In this document: positions 1-8,411 of the stretch, one piece after another
How the letters are laid out: each line of letters begins with the position of its first letter
How positions within the stretch are numbered: position 1 is the stretch's first letter
NCBI GenBank assembly: GCA_016788685.1
Contig: JAEUSS010000151.1
Coordinates: 1 to 17,914 of the forward strand
Source of the DNA: Prolixibacteraceae bacterium
GTDB lineage: Bacteria > Bacteroidota > Bacteroidia > Bacteroidales > Prolixibacteraceae
DNA length: 17,914 nucleotides
Direction of reading: 5' to 3'
Made by a program: the position numbers and the translations under genes
The notes under the pieces: model-generated
Seen by the model: the letters and a program-made list of their open reading frames with translations, nothing else
The model's database searches: none
What the model was told of the DNA's origin: nothing

Positions 1-54
1 GACTGAAGCGGACATCATACTTTTTATTGCCCGGGCAATTCTGTCTTTATTCAT
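1..54 (-). CDS. possible N-terminus of a hypothetical protein, cut by the window edge
   Basis: An ATG on the minus strand at 54-52 opens a frame that runs without a stop to the window edge and reads MNKDRIARAIKSMMSASV. The start is rich in Lys/Arg/Ala, like a real N-terminus, and would be divergent from riboflavin synthase. I do not recognise the family from 18 residues, and I see no TAnnTTTG promoter in the bases upstream on that strand. A competing plus-strand frame from 3 to 149 is also open but looks like low-complexity non-coding sequence. Treat this as a candidate only. Confidence 0.3.
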   Translation of the reverse strand, partial: MNKDRIARAIKSMMSASV

Positions 55-176
55 TAGGTTTCAGTTTAAGTTCGGTTTTTTATAGGGTACTCGTCATTGA
101 TCCCCCAAACGAGTTTCCGGATAAATTTATGAAAAATATTCACATATAATTCGTCTGCCGGAATATGCTTTGCTGC

Positions 177-207
177 TTTGCCACTCCAGACTAAACTTGT
201 AACTTTG
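177..207 (+). promoter_or_regulatory. Bacteroidota vegetative promoter of riboflavin synthase
   Basis: TTTG at 177-180 is followed after exactly 19 bases by TAACTTTG at 200-207. This matches the -33 TTTG / -7 TAnnTTTG arrangement of Bacteroidota primary-sigma promoters. It implies transcription starting around 214, and a leader of only about 20 bases before the ATG at 233. That is too short for an FMN riboswitch. Confidence 0.72.
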
Positions 208-232
208 CGATCAACATTTAAATCAAACGAAT

Positions 233-844
233 ATGTTTTCAGGAATAGTTGAAGAAGCCGGCAAGGTGATTGCCATTGAGAAAGATCAGGAAAATGTACA
301 TTTTACGTTGACCTGTTCGTTTGTTGATGAACTGAAGATCGACCAAAGTCTTTCGCACAACGGCGTTTGCCTGACTGTTGTAAAAATCGATGCCGAAGCC
401 CGGACATACACGGTTACGGCCATCAAAGAAACACTGCTGAAAACAAACCTGGGCAAGTTGGTTCCGGGAAGCAAAGTAAACCTGGAACGCAGCATGATGA
501 TGAACGGCCGCCTGGACGGACACATTGTTCAGGGACATGTTGACCAGACTGCTACCTGCACCAAAGTTGAAGAAGCCGACGGGAGCTGGTATTTCACCTT
601 CGAATACCCGTTTAACAAAGAGATGGCACAAAAAGGATACATGACTGTTGAAAAAGGCTCGGTAACTGTGAACGGGGTCAGCCTGACTGTGGTGAACTCA
701 AAAGACAATTCGTTTCAGGTGGCTATTATTCCATATACATACAACGAAACCAATTTCCACACTTTTGAAACCGGAACTACTGTTAATCTCGAATTCGATA
801 TTATCGGAAAGTATCTCAGTAAACTAATGAGTTTCAGCAAATAA
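233..844 (+). CDS. ribE: riboflavin synthase, alpha subunit
   Basis: This enzyme dismutates two molecules of 6,7-dimethyl-8-ribityllumazine into riboflavin and a pyrimidinedione, the last step of riboflavin synthesis in the cytoplasm. The 203-residue length is normal for the family. It begins with the hallmark MFSGIVEE and contains two lumazine-binding barrels of about 95 residues each. The internal repeat is visible as NGVCLTVV at residues 43-50 and NGVSLTVV at 147-154. The conserved GHIVQGHVD stretch sits at 96-104, near the start of the second barrel. The ATG at 233 follows a good promoter with a leader of about 20 bases and no Shine-Dalgarno, which is normal for this phylum. The gene stands alone here; no other rib gene is adjacent, and it converges on metF across a hairpin terminator. 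The symbol is ribE in Bacillus usage and ribC in E. coli. Confidence 0.97.
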   Translation: MFSGIVEEAGKVIAIEKDQENVHFTLTCSFVDELKIDQSLSHNGVCLTVVKIDAEARTYTVTAIKETLLKTNLGKLVPGSKVNLERSMMMNGRLDGHIVQGHVDQTATCTKVEEADGSWYFTFEYPFNKEMAQKGYMTVEKGSVTVNGVSLTVVNSKDNSFQVAIIPYTYNETNFHTFETGTTVNLEFDIIGKYLSKLMSFSK

Positions 845-853
845 AAATATTCA

Positions 854-882
854 GGTACAGAGATCCGCGAAATCTCTGTACC
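854..882. terminator. bidirectional hairpin terminator between ribE and metF
   Basis: A perfect 11-base-pair stem, GGTACAGAGAT (854-864) with ATCTCTGTACC (872-882), encloses the 7-base loop ccgcgaa. It begins 9 bases after the ribE stop codon and lies between two convergent genes. Read on the minus strand, the hairpin is followed by a T-rich run (from ATAAAAATATT at 841-851), so it fits an intrinsic terminator best for metF transcripts. On the plus strand the following bases are only moderately T-rich. Confidence 0.75.
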
Positions 883-889
883 CAATTAA

Positions 890-907
890 CTGATTGGTTT
901 CAATCAG
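890..907. other. second short hairpin in the ribE-metF intergenic region
   Basis: CTGATTG (890-896), the loop gttt (897-900) and CAATCAG (901-907) form a perfect 7-base-pair tetraloop hairpin 7 bases after the 854-882 hairpin. There is no strong T-tract on either side. It may back up termination or protect 3' ends of the convergent transcripts; that role is inferred from position only. Confidence 0.4.
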
Positions 908-946
908 CTATTGTCTGTGGGATTCCCCCCAAGCGATGCCATTCAA

Positions 947-1900
947 TTAAAATACGGCTTCTATTATCTTTCGGGTATTGTCGGATACGCCGTAGGTGTA
1001 TATGTGCAGACTCGGAACGTGATGCGCCGCCAACTCTTTTGACTGAAAGATGGCCCATTCAGTACCGACAATTTTGGCATCATCATCGGTTTTACATTTA
1101 GCCAGCTCTGTCGCCAGTTCCTTCGGAAGATCGATACTGAATATCTTCGGAAGAACAGTCAGCTGACTCTTCAGGTTGATGGGTTTGATTCCCGGAATGA
1201 TCGGAACCTGAATACCAACCGTCCGGCAGCGATCTACAAAATCGAAGTATTTCTGATTATCGAAAAACATTTGTGTCACGATGTAATCAGCACCGGCATC
1301 TACTTTCTGTTTCAGGTACTGCAGATCAATTTCGGCATTGGGAGCCTCGAAATGTTTTTCCGGATAACCAGCCACTCCGATGCAAAAATCCATGGGAGCA
1401 GTATTTTTCAGTTCGGTTTCCAGATATTTCCCGTTCCTGAGATTTACAATTTGTTCGACCAGCTGATTGGCATTGGCGTGTCCGTTTGGATCGGGTCTGA
1501 AAACATGTTCATTCTTATTTCCGTCGCCCCGCAGTGCAAGTACATTGTTAATTCCCATGAAGTTCAGGTCAATCAGCACATGCTCGGTTTCGCTTTTCGA
1601 GAAGCCGCCGCAAAGAATGTGCGGAATTACCGGAATCCCGTATTTATGTTGAATGCTAGCAGCAATGGCAACCGTTCCGGGCCGTTTGCGGACGGTGCGT
1701 TTTTCGATGCGTCCATCGGGCAATTCCACGTACATCATCTCATCGCGATGCGTGGTGATATTGATGTACTTCGGATCAAAATCCAGCAGATTTTCGATTG
1801 TATTGTATATTTTGCTTGCATCATTCCCTTTGAGTGGCGGCAACAGCTCAAACGAAAAAACAGTTTTATCACTTTGATTGATAATGTCAATAACTTTCAT
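947..1900 (-). CDS. metF: 5,10-methylenetetrahydrofolate reductase (MTHFR)
   Basis: This FAD-dependent cytoplasmic enzyme reduces 5,10-methylene-THF to 5-methyl-THF, the methyl donor used by MetH. The 317-residue protein has the usual length for the bacterial single-domain enzyme. Near the N-terminus, FSFELLPP carries the conserved Glu (residue 18) expected as the catalytic acid. Further family marks are INITTHRDE (47-54), the PHILCGG segment (93-99), LALRGD (121-126), and the later QMFFDN and PIIPGIKPI motifs of the TIM-barrel core. The start is clear, because the ATG at 1900 gives a standard N-terminus. The gene lies downstream of metH and a 52-codon gene on the same strand, with 57 bases separating it from the small gene. 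I see no convincing promoter of its own, so co-transcription from the metH side is likely but not shown. Confidence 0.96.
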   Translation of the reverse strand: MKVIDIINQSDKTVFSFELLPPLKGNDASKIYNTIENLLDFDPKYINITTHRDEMMYVELPDGRIEKRTVRKRPGTVAIAASIQHKYGIPVIPHILCGGFSKSETEHVLIDLNFMGINNVLALRGDGNKNEHVFRPDPNGHANANQLVEQIVNLRNGKYLETELKNTAPMDFCIGVAGYPEKHFEAPNAEIDLQYLKQKVDAGADYIVTQMFFDNQKYFDFVDRCRTVGIQVPIIPGIKPINLKSQLTVLPKIFSIDLPKELATELAKCKTDDDAKIVGTEWAIFQSKELAAHHVPSLHIYTYGVSDNTRKIIEAVF

Positions 1901-1957
1901 TTCAGGGGTATTTAAAGGTTCAAAAGCTGATTGGGTTTCCGGAATTTGAACGAAATA

Positions 1958-2116
1958 TTATTTAAAAATGTTTTCAATTTTATTCTGCGTTTTATCTATT
2001 TCACGTTTCAGTTGCGCCTCAACCGAGTTATTGAAATGGAAAACCATATCAAGTACAAACATAACAACCAAACCCAAAATGAAAGAAATGAGGGCGGTTT
2101 TTGTCCGATTTTTCAT
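1958..2116 (-). CDS. small single-span membrane protein of unknown function
   Basis: A 52-residue frame lies on the same strand between metH and metF. I chose the ATG at 2116 because it gives a sensible membrane protein: a basic start (MKNRTK), a hydrophobic span at about residues 8-28, and a charged, probably helical tail at about 31-52 (EAQLKREIDKTQNKIENI). The frame can be extended upstream to 2185, but those extra 23 residues look like leader sequence. By the positive-inside rule the tail should face the periplasm. I do not recognise the family. A one-mismatch -7 box (GACATTTG read on the minus strand, at 2155-2148) could start a transcript about 25 bases before the ATG, but it has no matching -33 element. 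The position inside the methionine cluster suggests co-expression; no function can be assigned. Confidence 0.6.
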   Translation of the reverse strand: MKNRTKTALISFILGLVVMFVLDMVFHFNNSVEAQLKREIDKTQNKIENIFK

Positions 2117-2232
2117 AGATATTAATTTAAAAATCACATATTCACTGCAAATGTCGGATAAATCCGTCAATTTTATAAAGTGCATGTTCGGTTTTACCGG
2201 ATATCTTATTTTATCATGCCTGCCGACAGACT

Positions 2233-5200
2233 TTAAATACCCTTGTAATTCAGGTTTGACGGAATAAACTGCTCAATCAATTCCACGGAAACTCCTTTAC
2301 GGCGGGCGTAATCTTCAATCTGGTCTTTTCCCACTTTTTCGAGGCTGAAATATTTCGATTCGGGGTGGGCAAAATACAGACCGCTCACCGAGGCTGTCGG
2401 GTACATCGCAAAATGCTCAGTTAATGTCATCCCAAGTTCTTCGGCATTCAGCATCGCAAAAAGATTCCCTTTTTCATGATGCTCGGGACAGGCCGGATAA
2501 CCAATGGCCGGACGGATTCCCTGGTAATCGACATGGAACATTTCTTCCAGCGAAAGATTTTCTTCCGGAACATATCCCCAGTAATTTTTGCGAACCTGTT
2601 CGTGCAGCAGTTCGGCAAACGCTTCGGCCAAACGATCGGCCAATGCTTCAAGCAAGATGGCGTTGTAATCGTCGTGGTCATCCCGATATTGCTTCATCCA
2701 TTTTTCAATGCCCACTCCGGCAGTCACCGCAAAAGCGCCAAAATAATCGGTTTTTCCGCTTGCAACCGGAGCCACAAAATCCGACAGGCAATAATTGGGC
2801 GAACCCGCTTTCTTAGCCTCTTGCTGGCGCAAATGATAAAAGCGCCCAAGTTCTTTATTTCGGGTTTCATCTTCGTAAACCACAATATCGTCGCCATCGG
2901 CATTGGCCGGCCAGATGCTGAAAACACCATTGACCTGCACCATTTTTTTCTCGGCCATCTGGTCGAGCATCCGGTTGGCATCGGCATATAGCCTTCGGGC
3001 TTCTTCGCCCTGAAGTTCGTCGTTCAGGATATCCGGAAATTTACCTTTCAATTCCCAGACAAAGAAAAAGAAAGTCCAGTCGATGTATTTGCGTAATTCC
3101 TGAATAGGAAAATCGATCAGCTGCCTGACTCCGATGAAATTCGGTTTGTAAATCGGCGTGTTATTCCAGTCAATTTTCAATTTGTTGGCTCGTGCTTCTT
3201 CCAGCGAAAGATATTTTTTCGCTTTTTTCTGGCCGTGAAGTTCACGAACTTTCCGGTAATCCTCGCGAAGTTCATTCAGGAAATCCTCGTTTCCTGAAAT
3301 CAGGTTGGAAACCACCCCCACTGCGCGCGACGCATCTTTCACATAGACAACCGGATTTTTATACTGCGGAGCTATTTTAACAGCTGTATGTATTTTTGAA
3401 GTGGTTGCACCGCCAATCAGCAACGGTAAATTCATGTTCCGGCGCTCCATTTCGGTAGCAACATCGGCCATAATTTCGAGCGATGGCGTAATCAGTCCGC
3501 TCAGTCCAATGATATCTACATTCTCCTGAACAGCGGTTTCCAGAATTTTGTCGGTCGGCACCATCACGCCCAGATCAATCACCCGATAGTTGTTGCAGCC
3601 CAGAACAACGCCGACAATATTTTTACCGATATCGTGCACATCACCTTTTACCGTAGCCATCAGCACCACTTTCCGGTTGTCAGTGGTATCGAACTTGTCT
3701 TTGTCGGCTTCGATATACGGAAGCAGGAAAGCCACCGCCTTTTTCATCACCCGGGCCGATTTAATTACCTGCGGAAGAAACATTTTCCCGGCGCCAAACA
3801 GGTCGCCAACCACGTTCATGCCGTCCATCAGCGGACCTTCGATGATATTCAGCACCGGAGAATAATGAGGTAAGGCTTCGGCTAAGTCGATCTCGATAAA
3901 ATCGGGCAATCCTTTAACCAGTGCATGTTCCAGCCGCTTTTCCACCGGAAGGCTGCGCCACTCATCTTTGCGTTCTTCTTTCGCATTCTGCTCCTTCAAG
4001 GTCAGCGAAAATTCGAGCAGTTCCTCGGTGGCTTCAGGCTTTTTGTTGAGCACCAAATTCTCAACTTTTTCCAGAAAATCTTTTGGAATTTCGTCGTAAA
4101 TCTGCAACATTCCGGGGTTCACAATGCCCATGTCGAGCCCGGCGCGGATGGCGTGAAACAGGAAAACCGAATGAATGGCCTCGCGCACCTGGTCGTTCCC
4201 GCGGAACGAAAACGATACGTTGCTGATTCCACCACTGGTTTTGGCGTGTTTCAAATGCTGTTTGATCCAGCGGACCGACTCGATAAAATCGACCGCGTAG
4301 TTATTGTGTTCTTCAATTCCGGTCCCGATGGTCAGTACGTTCGTGTCAAAAATGATATCCTGAGCCGGAAAGTTAATTTCGTTGACCAAAATATTGTAAG
4401 CCCGCCGGCAAATTTCAATACGCCTTTCGAACGAGTCGGCCTGTCCTTTTTCATCGAAAGCCATCACCACCACTGCGGCTCCATATCGCTTCAGCCGCTG
4501 TGCCTGTTTCCGGAAAACCTCCTCGCCTTCCTTCATGCTGATTGAATTCACAATCGCCTTCCCCTGCAAGCATTTCAGTCCTTCCTCAATGACCTCCCAT
4601 TTTGATGAGTCGATCATAACAGGAAGCCGTGCAATATCGGGTTCTCCCATCAGTAAATTCAGGAAAGTAACCATTTCTTTTTTGGCATCGAGCATGGCAT
4701 CGTCGAAGTTCACGTCAATCACCTGAGCCCCTTCGTCAACCTGGTTTCGGGCAATAGCCAGCGCCTCTTCGTATTTTTCTTCGCGGATCAGACGGGCAAA
4801 TTTCCGCGATCCGGCTACGTTACACCGCTCACCGATGTTTACAAAAATAGATTCGGGAGTTATGGTAACAGGCTCTAACCCGCTTAGTTTGGTATTTTTT
4901 TCCTTTTTCTTCCGGAGATGCGGTTCGGCCTGAGCGGCTTTTTTGGCCAGTTCGCGGATGTGTTCCGGAGTAGTTCCGCAGCATCCGCCAATAATGTTTA
5001 CAAATTTATTGTCCAGGAAATCACTCACCTGACCGGCCATTTCTTCAGGAGACTCGTCGTATTCGCCGAACTGGTTGGGCAACCCGGCATTGGGATAAGC
5101 ACTGATGAAAAAAGGAGCTTTCTTCGACAGCTCTTCCAGGTACTGGCGCATATCTTTTGCCCCGAGTGAGCAGTTCAGCCCGATGCTGAGCAGATCGATG

Positions 5201-5907
5201 TGCGAAACCGAAGTCAGGAAAGCTTCTACGGTTTGTCCTGAAAGGGTTCGTCCGCTGGCATCGGTAATTGTTCCTGAAACCATCACCGGAAGCCGCATTC
5301 CGCGTTCATCCAGTTCATCTTCGATGGCAAACAAGGCAGCTTTGGCATTCAGCGTATCGAAAATGGTTTCAACCAAAAACAAATCGACCCCGCCATCGAG
5401 CAGTCCTTTTACCTGTTCGCGGTACGAAGATTTGACCTCATCAAAATTTACCGACCGGAAGCCCGGGTCATTTACATCAGGAGAAAGCGAAAGCGTCTTG
5501 TTCATCGGACCAATGGCTCCGGCTACGTAGCGCGGTTTATCCGGATTTTTTGCTGTAAACTCACCGGCCACTTCAACAGCCAGCCGGGCAGCCTGCAGGT
5601 TGAGCTGATAGACCCATTCTTCCAAATGGTAATCAGCCTGCGAAATACTGGTGGCATTGAAGGTATTGGTTTCGATGATGTCGGCACCGGCTTCGAGAAA
5701 CTGTGCGTGGATTCCGCGAATGATTTCAGGTTTCGTAATTGAAAGCAGGTCGTTGTTGCCCTTCAGGTCGTACTGAAAATCATTAAAAACAGTTCCCCGG
5801 AAATCCTCTTCCGACAGGCGGTATTTCTGAATCATGGTTCCCATAGCTCCATCGAGCACCAGGACCCGTGACTCCAGTTCCTTTTGTATATCTTTCTTCG
5901 TTGTCAT
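2233..5907 (-). CDS. metH: cobalamin-dependent methionine synthase
   Basis: MetH transfers a methyl group from 5-methyl-THF to homocysteine via methylcobalamin. From the ATG at 5907 it is 1224 residues, the full four-module length. The homocysteine-binding barrel comes first, with the zinc cysteines visible in GLNCS (about residue 246) and GGCCGTTP (about 309-310). Next is the pterin-binding barrel, opening with [14 protein letters not shown]. The cobalamin module has the helical cap ([20 protein letters not shown]) and DVHDIG, whose His (about 757) is the lower cobalt ligand. The AdoMet-dependent reactivation domain ends the protein, with [12 protein letters not shown] at about 1130-1140. 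An upstream ATG at 5937 would add ten Lys-rich residues; I prefer 5907 because MTTKKDIQ leads directly into the conserved barrel. The gene diverges from cysS and is probably co-transcribed with the small gene and metF. Confidence 0.98.
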   Translation of the reverse strand: MTTKKDIQKELESRVLVLDGAMGTMIQKYRLSEEDFRGTVFNDFQYDLKGNNDLLSITKPEIIRGIHAQFLEAGADIIETNTFNATSISQADYHLEEWVYQLNLQAARLAVEVAGEFTAKNPDKPRYVAGAIGPMNKTLSLSPDVNDPGFRSVNFDEVKSSYREQVKGLLDGGVDLFLVETIFDTLNAKAALFAIEDELDERGMRLPVMVSGTITDASGRTLSGQTVEAFLTSVSHIDLLSIGLNCSLGAKDMRQYLEELSKKAPFFISAYPNAGLPNQFGEYDESPEEMAGQVSDFLDNKFVNIIGGCCGTTPEHIRELAKKAAQAEPHLRKKKEKNTKLSGLEPVTITPESIFVNIGERCNVAGSRKFARLIREEKYEEALAIARNQVDEGAQVIDVNFDDAMLDAKKEMVTFLNLLMGEPDIARLPVMIDSSKWEVIEEGLKCLQGKAIVNSISMKEGEEVFRKQAQRLKRYGAAVVVMAFDEKGQADSFERRIEICRRAYNILVNEINFPAQDIIFDTNVLTIGTGIEEHNNYAVDFIESVRWIKQHLKHAKTSGGISNVSFSFRGNDQVREAIHSVFLFHAIRAGLDMGIVNPGMLQIYDEIPKDFLEKVENLVLNKKPEATEELLEFSLTLKEQNAKEERKDEWRSLPVEKRLEHALVKGLPDFIEIDLAEALPHYSPVLNIIEGPLMDGMNVVGDLFGAGKMFLPQVIKSARVMKKAVAFLLPYIEADKDKFDTTDNRKVVLMATVKGDVHDIGKNIVGVVLGCNNYRVIDLGVMVPTDKILETAVQENVDIIGLSGLITPSLEIMADVATEMERRNMNLPLLIGGATTSKIHTAVKIAPQYKNPVVYVKDASRAVGVVSNLISGNEDFLNELREDYRKVRELHGQKKAKKYLSLEEARANKLKIDWNNTPIYKPNFIGVRQLIDFPIQELRKYIDWTFFFFVWELKGKFPDILNDELQGEEARRLYADANRMLDQMAEKKMVQVNGVFSIWPANADGDDIVVYEDETRNKELGRFYHLRQQEAKKAGSPNYCLSDFVAPVASGKTDYFGAFAVTAGVGIEKWMKQYRDDHDDYNAILLEALADRLAEAFAELLHEQVRKNYWGYVPEENLSLEEMFHVDYQGIRPAIGYPACPEHHEKGNLFAMLNAEELGMTLTEHFAMYPTASVSGLYFAHPESKYFSLEKVGKDQIEDYARRKGVSVELIEQFIPSNLNYKGI

Positions 5908-5948
5908 CGTTTTATGCTTCTTCTTTCGCCAAATCAAACATTTAACCC

Positions 5949-5964
5949 GCCTGATAGTTCAGGC
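5949..5964 (-). promoter_or_regulatory. small hairpin in the metH leader
   Basis: On the minus strand GCCTGA, the loop ACTA and TCAGGC form a perfect 6-base-pair tetraloop hairpin inside the predicted metH leader of about 70 bases. It begins roughly 40 bases before the start codon. The leader is far too short for a cobalamin riboswitch, and I do not recognise a SAM or SAH riboswitch in it. It may be an RNA stability or translation element, but the role is unknown. Confidence 0.35.
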
Positions 5965-5983
5965 CGCGAATTTCTTTGGGCGG

Positions 5984-6015
5984 CAAAAGTAATTTCAAAA
6001 AGCCGGACTATCAAA
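5984..6015 (-). promoter_or_regulatory. Bacteroidota vegetative promoter of metH
   Basis: Read on the minus strand, TTTG (6015-6012) is followed after 20 bases by TACTTTTG (5991-5984), matching the TTTG/TAnnTTTG promoter form. Transcription would begin near 5977, giving a leader of about 70 bases. It lies back to back with the cysS promoter. Confidence 0.65.
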
Positions 6016-6129
6016 CAATTCAGGACAATACACCGTGCCGATGTTAAATTTGAGTGTTGCTCCCGGCGGCTATTACCTCCGGATTTCAATCTGACCGATA
6101 CTTCCGACCTCGTTTTCATCAATAATTTT

Positions 6130-6137
6130 TACATTTG
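6130..6137 (+). promoter_or_regulatory. -7 box of the cysS promoter
   Basis: TACATTTG at 6130-6137 matches TAnnTTTG exactly. It lies 21 bases before the cysS ATG, so the leader would be only about 15 bases. No good TTTG is seen at the -33 position, which lowers confidence. Confidence 0.5.
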
Positions 6138-6158
6138 CAGCATCAAAAATCGACTGTT

Positions 6159-7634
6159 ATGATTCAGGAAATACAGATATACAACACACTTACCCGTAAA
6201 AAAGAAGTTTTTGAACCGCTGGTTCCCGGCAAAGTCGGATTGTATGTCTGCGGCCCAACGGTTTACGGCCCGCCTCACCTGGGGCATGCCCGGTCGGCCA
6301 TTAGTTTCGACCTGCTTTTCCGTTTCCTGAAACAAATTGGCTACAAAGTGCGCTACGTGCGCAACATCACCGATGTGGGCCATTTAGTTGCCGATGCCGA
6401 CGAAGGCGAAGATAAAATTGCCAAACAGGCAAAACTCGACGAACTGGAACCCATGGAGGTGGTACAGAAATATACCAATATGTACCATGACGCGATGGCA
6501 ATGCTCAACCTCGAATCCCCCAGTATCGAGCCCCGCGCTTCGGGCCATATCATTGAGCAAATTGAAGAAGTAAAGAAGATTCTGGGTTCGGGATATGCTT
6601 ATGAAAGTAACGGTTCGGTATATTTTGACGTGGAGAAATTCGCCGCTGAAAATGAATACGGAAAACTTTCGGGCCGGAAAATTGAAGACCTGATCAGCAA
6701 TACCCGCAGCCTGGACGGGCAGGATGAAAAACGCTCCGGACTGGATTTTGCCATCTGGAAAAAAGCATCACCCGAACACATCATGCGCTGGCCATCGCCC
6801 TGGGGCGACGGGTTTCCCGGCTGGCACATGGAATGTACGGCCATGAGCTGCAAATACCTGGGCGAAACATTCGATATTCACGGCGGTGGTATGGATCTGA
6901 CTTTCCCGCATCACGAAGCCGAAATGGCGCAGGCACAGGCTGCTCACGGCAAACCGGCCGTCCGTTACTGGATGCACAACAACATGATTACCCTGAACGG
7001 GCAAAAAATGGGCAAATCGCTTGGAAATGCCATTTCGCTGGAACAATTTTTCAATGGCGATCATCCGCTGCTCGAAAAAGCATACAGCCCGATGACCATC
7101 CGCTTTTTCATGTTGCAGGCGCATTACCGCAGCACGCTCGATTTCTCGAACGAAGCGCTTCAGGCTTCCGAAAAAGGACTGGAACGCCTGCTCAAAGCTG
7201 CCGCAAAAATCGATTCACTGCCTGTTTCTGAAAGCTCTTCGGTAAATATTCCCGAACTGGTAACCAATTGCTACGCAGCCATGGCCGATGACATGAATAG
7301 TCCGGTTGCCATTGCCTGCCTGTTCGAAGGGGTGAAAATCATCAATTCGGTTGCCGACGGCAAATCGACAATTACTGCAGAAGACCGCGAAGCTTTAAAA
7401 TCGCTTTTCCATGCTTTTGTGTTCGATATTTTCGGGTTGAAAGCCGATACTCAGGCCGAAACCGGAAACAGTGAAGTGCTGAACGAAGTGGTTGCCTTGC
7501 TGATGAAACTTCGGGCCGAAGCCAAAGCCAACAAGGACTGGGCAACTTCGGACAAAATCCGCAACGAGCTTTCCGCGATTGGTTTCGACATCAAAGACGG
7601 CAAAGACGGTGTGAGCTGGGAGCTGAAGAAGTAA
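6159..7634 (+). CDS. cysS: cysteinyl-tRNA synthetase
   Basis: This class I synthetase activates cysteine with ATP and charges tRNA-Cys in the cytoplasm. The protein is 491 residues from the ATG at 6159, a normal family length. The Rossmann-fold signature HLGH is at residues 40-43, and KMGKS, the family's version of the KMSKS loop, is at 283-287. Zinc ligands are visible: Cys31 in YVCGPTV, a Cys in HMECTAMSC, and His plus Glu in [10 protein letters not shown]. The C-terminus ends with the helical tRNA-binding region and the usual [21 protein letters not shown] segment. A TTG at 6135 could extend the frame by eight residues, but that codon overlaps the promoter box, so 6159 is preferred. The gene is divergent from metH and ends 172 bases before nrfH. 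Confidence 0.98.
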   Translation: MIQEIQIYNTLTRKKEVFEPLVPGKVGLYVCGPTVYGPPHLGHARSAISFDLLFRFLKQIGYKVRYVRNITDVGHLVADADEGEDKIAKQAKLDELEPMEVVQKYTNMYHDAMAMLNLESPSIEPRASGHIIEQIEEVKKILGSGYAYESNGSVYFDVEKFAAENEYGKLSGRKIEDLISNTRSLDGQDEKRSGLDFAIWKKASPEHIMRWPSPWGDGFPGWHMECTAMSCKYLGETFDIHGGGMDLTFPHHEAEMAQAQAAHGKPAVRYWMHNNMITLNGQKMGKSLGNAISLEQFFNGDHPLLEKAYSPMTIRFFMLQAHYRSTLDFSNEALQASEKGLERLLKAAAKIDSLPVSESSSVNIPELVTNCYAAMADDMNSPVAIACLFEGVKIINSVADGKSTITAEDREALKSLFHAFVFDIFGLKADTQAETGNSEVLNEVVALLMKLRAEAKANKDWATSDKIRNELSAIGFDIKDGKDGVSWELKK

Positions 7635-7705
7635 ACAGATTGTAATCGTTTTTGCTGCTGTGGTGGAGGTTACCCTCTTATTTTATGTTAAATAACAATC
7701 CTCAT

Positions 7706-7723
7706 TTGTAACATTGGTTACAA
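7706..7723. promoter_or_regulatory. perfect palindrome, probable Crp/Fnr-family operator upstream of nrfH
   Basis: TTGTAAC (7706-7712), ATTG, GTTACAA (7717-7723) is a perfect 7-4-7 inverted repeat. The half-site spacing is that of Crp/Fnr-family regulators, which include the redox and NO-responsive Fnr and HcpR types. Its centre (7714.5) is about 41 bases upstream of the transcription start expected from the -7 box at 7744-7751, the usual class II activator position. The regulator's identity is an inference; no regulator gene is in the window. A shorter TGTTA-N2-TAACA repeat at 7686-7697 lies just upstream. Confidence 0.6.
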
Positions 7724-7743
7724 TTTATTCCATTTAATAGCTG

Positions 7744-7751
7744 TATTTTTA
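7744..7751 (+). promoter_or_regulatory. likely -7 box of the nrfHA promoter
   Basis: TATTTTTA at 7744-7751 differs from TAnnTTTG only at the last base, and there is no TTTG at the -33 position. A weak core lacking its -33 element is what one expects when an activator bound near -41 is needed. Transcription would begin near 7755, about 50 bases before nrfH. Confidence 0.42.
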
Positions 7752-7806
7752 TGTTGCAGGTTGAAAATCAGTGCATGAGGCTGGTTCCTGCCATAACCTT
7801 ACAGCT

Positions 7807-8385
7807 ATGAAATTTATATTACATCTACTTCCCCCTAAACAATGGAGATTCCCGGTATTAATCGTCATGGGCATCTTTGTCGGATTATTTTTCTTCCTGT
7901 TTTATGTCAGCAAGGCCTACTCCTATCTGTCTGACGATCCTGAAACTTGTGTCAACTGCCACATCATGGCACCCCAGTATGCGACCTGGAACCACAGCTC
8001 ACACCGCGAGTACACCAATTGCAACGACTGCCATGTTCCGCACAACAATGTTTTTAATAAGTACTTCTTCAAGGCTAAAGACGGGATGCGCCACGCATCG
8101 ATGTTTGCCCTGCGGCTGGAACCTCAGGTTATTTTTATTCATGAGGCCGGAAGAGATGTGGTTCATCAGAATTGTGTCCGTTGTCACTCAAAGCTGTTGG
8201 ATGATCCGAAGCTGAGTGCCTCTGTAAAAAATCTGCATGCCCAGAGAACCGACCGGGTTTGCTGGGAATGCCACCGCGAAGTTCCGCACGGGCGCGTAAA
8301 CAGCCTGAGCAGTACTCCCAATGCACGGGTTCCGCTGCCTGAGAGCCCGGTTCCGGATTGGTTAAAAAAAGCAATGTCAGAATAA
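7807..8385 (+). CDS. nrfH: cytochrome c nitrite reductase membrane subunit (tetraheme quinol dehydrogenase)
   Basis: NrfH, of the NapC/NrfH family, oxidises membrane menaquinol and passes electrons to NrfA. It is 192 residues from the ATG at 7807. A single membrane anchor lies at about residues 16-37 (FPVLIVMGIFVGLFFFLFYVSK), leaving the heme domain in the periplasm. Four heme c sites are present: CVNCH (48-52), CNDCH (72-76), CVRCH (123-127) and CWECH (152-156). The first reads CVNCHIM, so Met54 is placed as in NrfH proteins whose heme 1 uses Met as an axial ligand. A GTG at 7771 would add 12 polar residues before the anchor and is not favoured. nrfA begins 26 bases downstream. Expression is probably anaerobic and under the palindrome at 7706-7723. 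Confidence 0.96.
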   Translation: MKFILHLLPPKQWRFPVLIVMGIFVGLFFFLFYVSKAYSYLSDDPETCVNCHIMAPQYATWNHSSHREYTNCNDCHVPHNNVFNKYFFKAKDGMRHASMFALRLEPQVIFIHEAGRDVVHQNCVRCHSKLLDDPKLSASVKNLHAQRTDRVCWECHREVPHGRVNSLSSTPNARVPLPESPVPDWLKKAMSE

Positions 8386-8411
8386 ATAAAATAAAAATAA
8401 ATACATCTCCT

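Noticed and set aside
89..114. ACTCGT...ACGAGT inverted repeat as a terminator
   Set aside because: Only 6 base pairs around a 14-base loop with no T-tract; weak and probably chance.
208..232. FMN riboswitch before riboflavin synthase
   Set aside because: The leader predicted from the promoter is only about 20 bases, and no FMN-element core is visible.
1271..1915. 214-codon plus-strand frame opposite metF
   Set aside because: It is a shadow of metF. The metF reading carries intact family motifs, and the antisense product shows no recognisable domain.
3925..4545. 206-codon plus-strand frame opposite metH
   Set aside because: It lies wholly inside the conserved pterin-binding part of metH and resembles no family; it is a codon-bias shadow.
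5908..5937. Upstream ATG for metH at 5937
   Set aside because: It adds ten Lys-rich residues absent from the family core; MTTKKDIQ at 5907 leads straight into the homocysteine-binding barrel.
7005..7019. KMGKS instead of KMSKS in CysS as a possible defect
   Set aside because: The Ser-to-Gly form is, to my knowledge, common in this family's Bacteroidota members, and the zinc and HLGH motifs are intact.
7771..7806. GTG start extending NrfH by 12 residues
   Set aside because: It would put polar residues before the short basic N-terminus that normally precedes the membrane anchor; ATG at 7807 is the better start.
8358..8411. NrfA start inside nrfH
   Set aside because: The frame is open, but the added residues are not signal-like, and the ATG at 8412 gives a standard membrane-anchor N-terminus.
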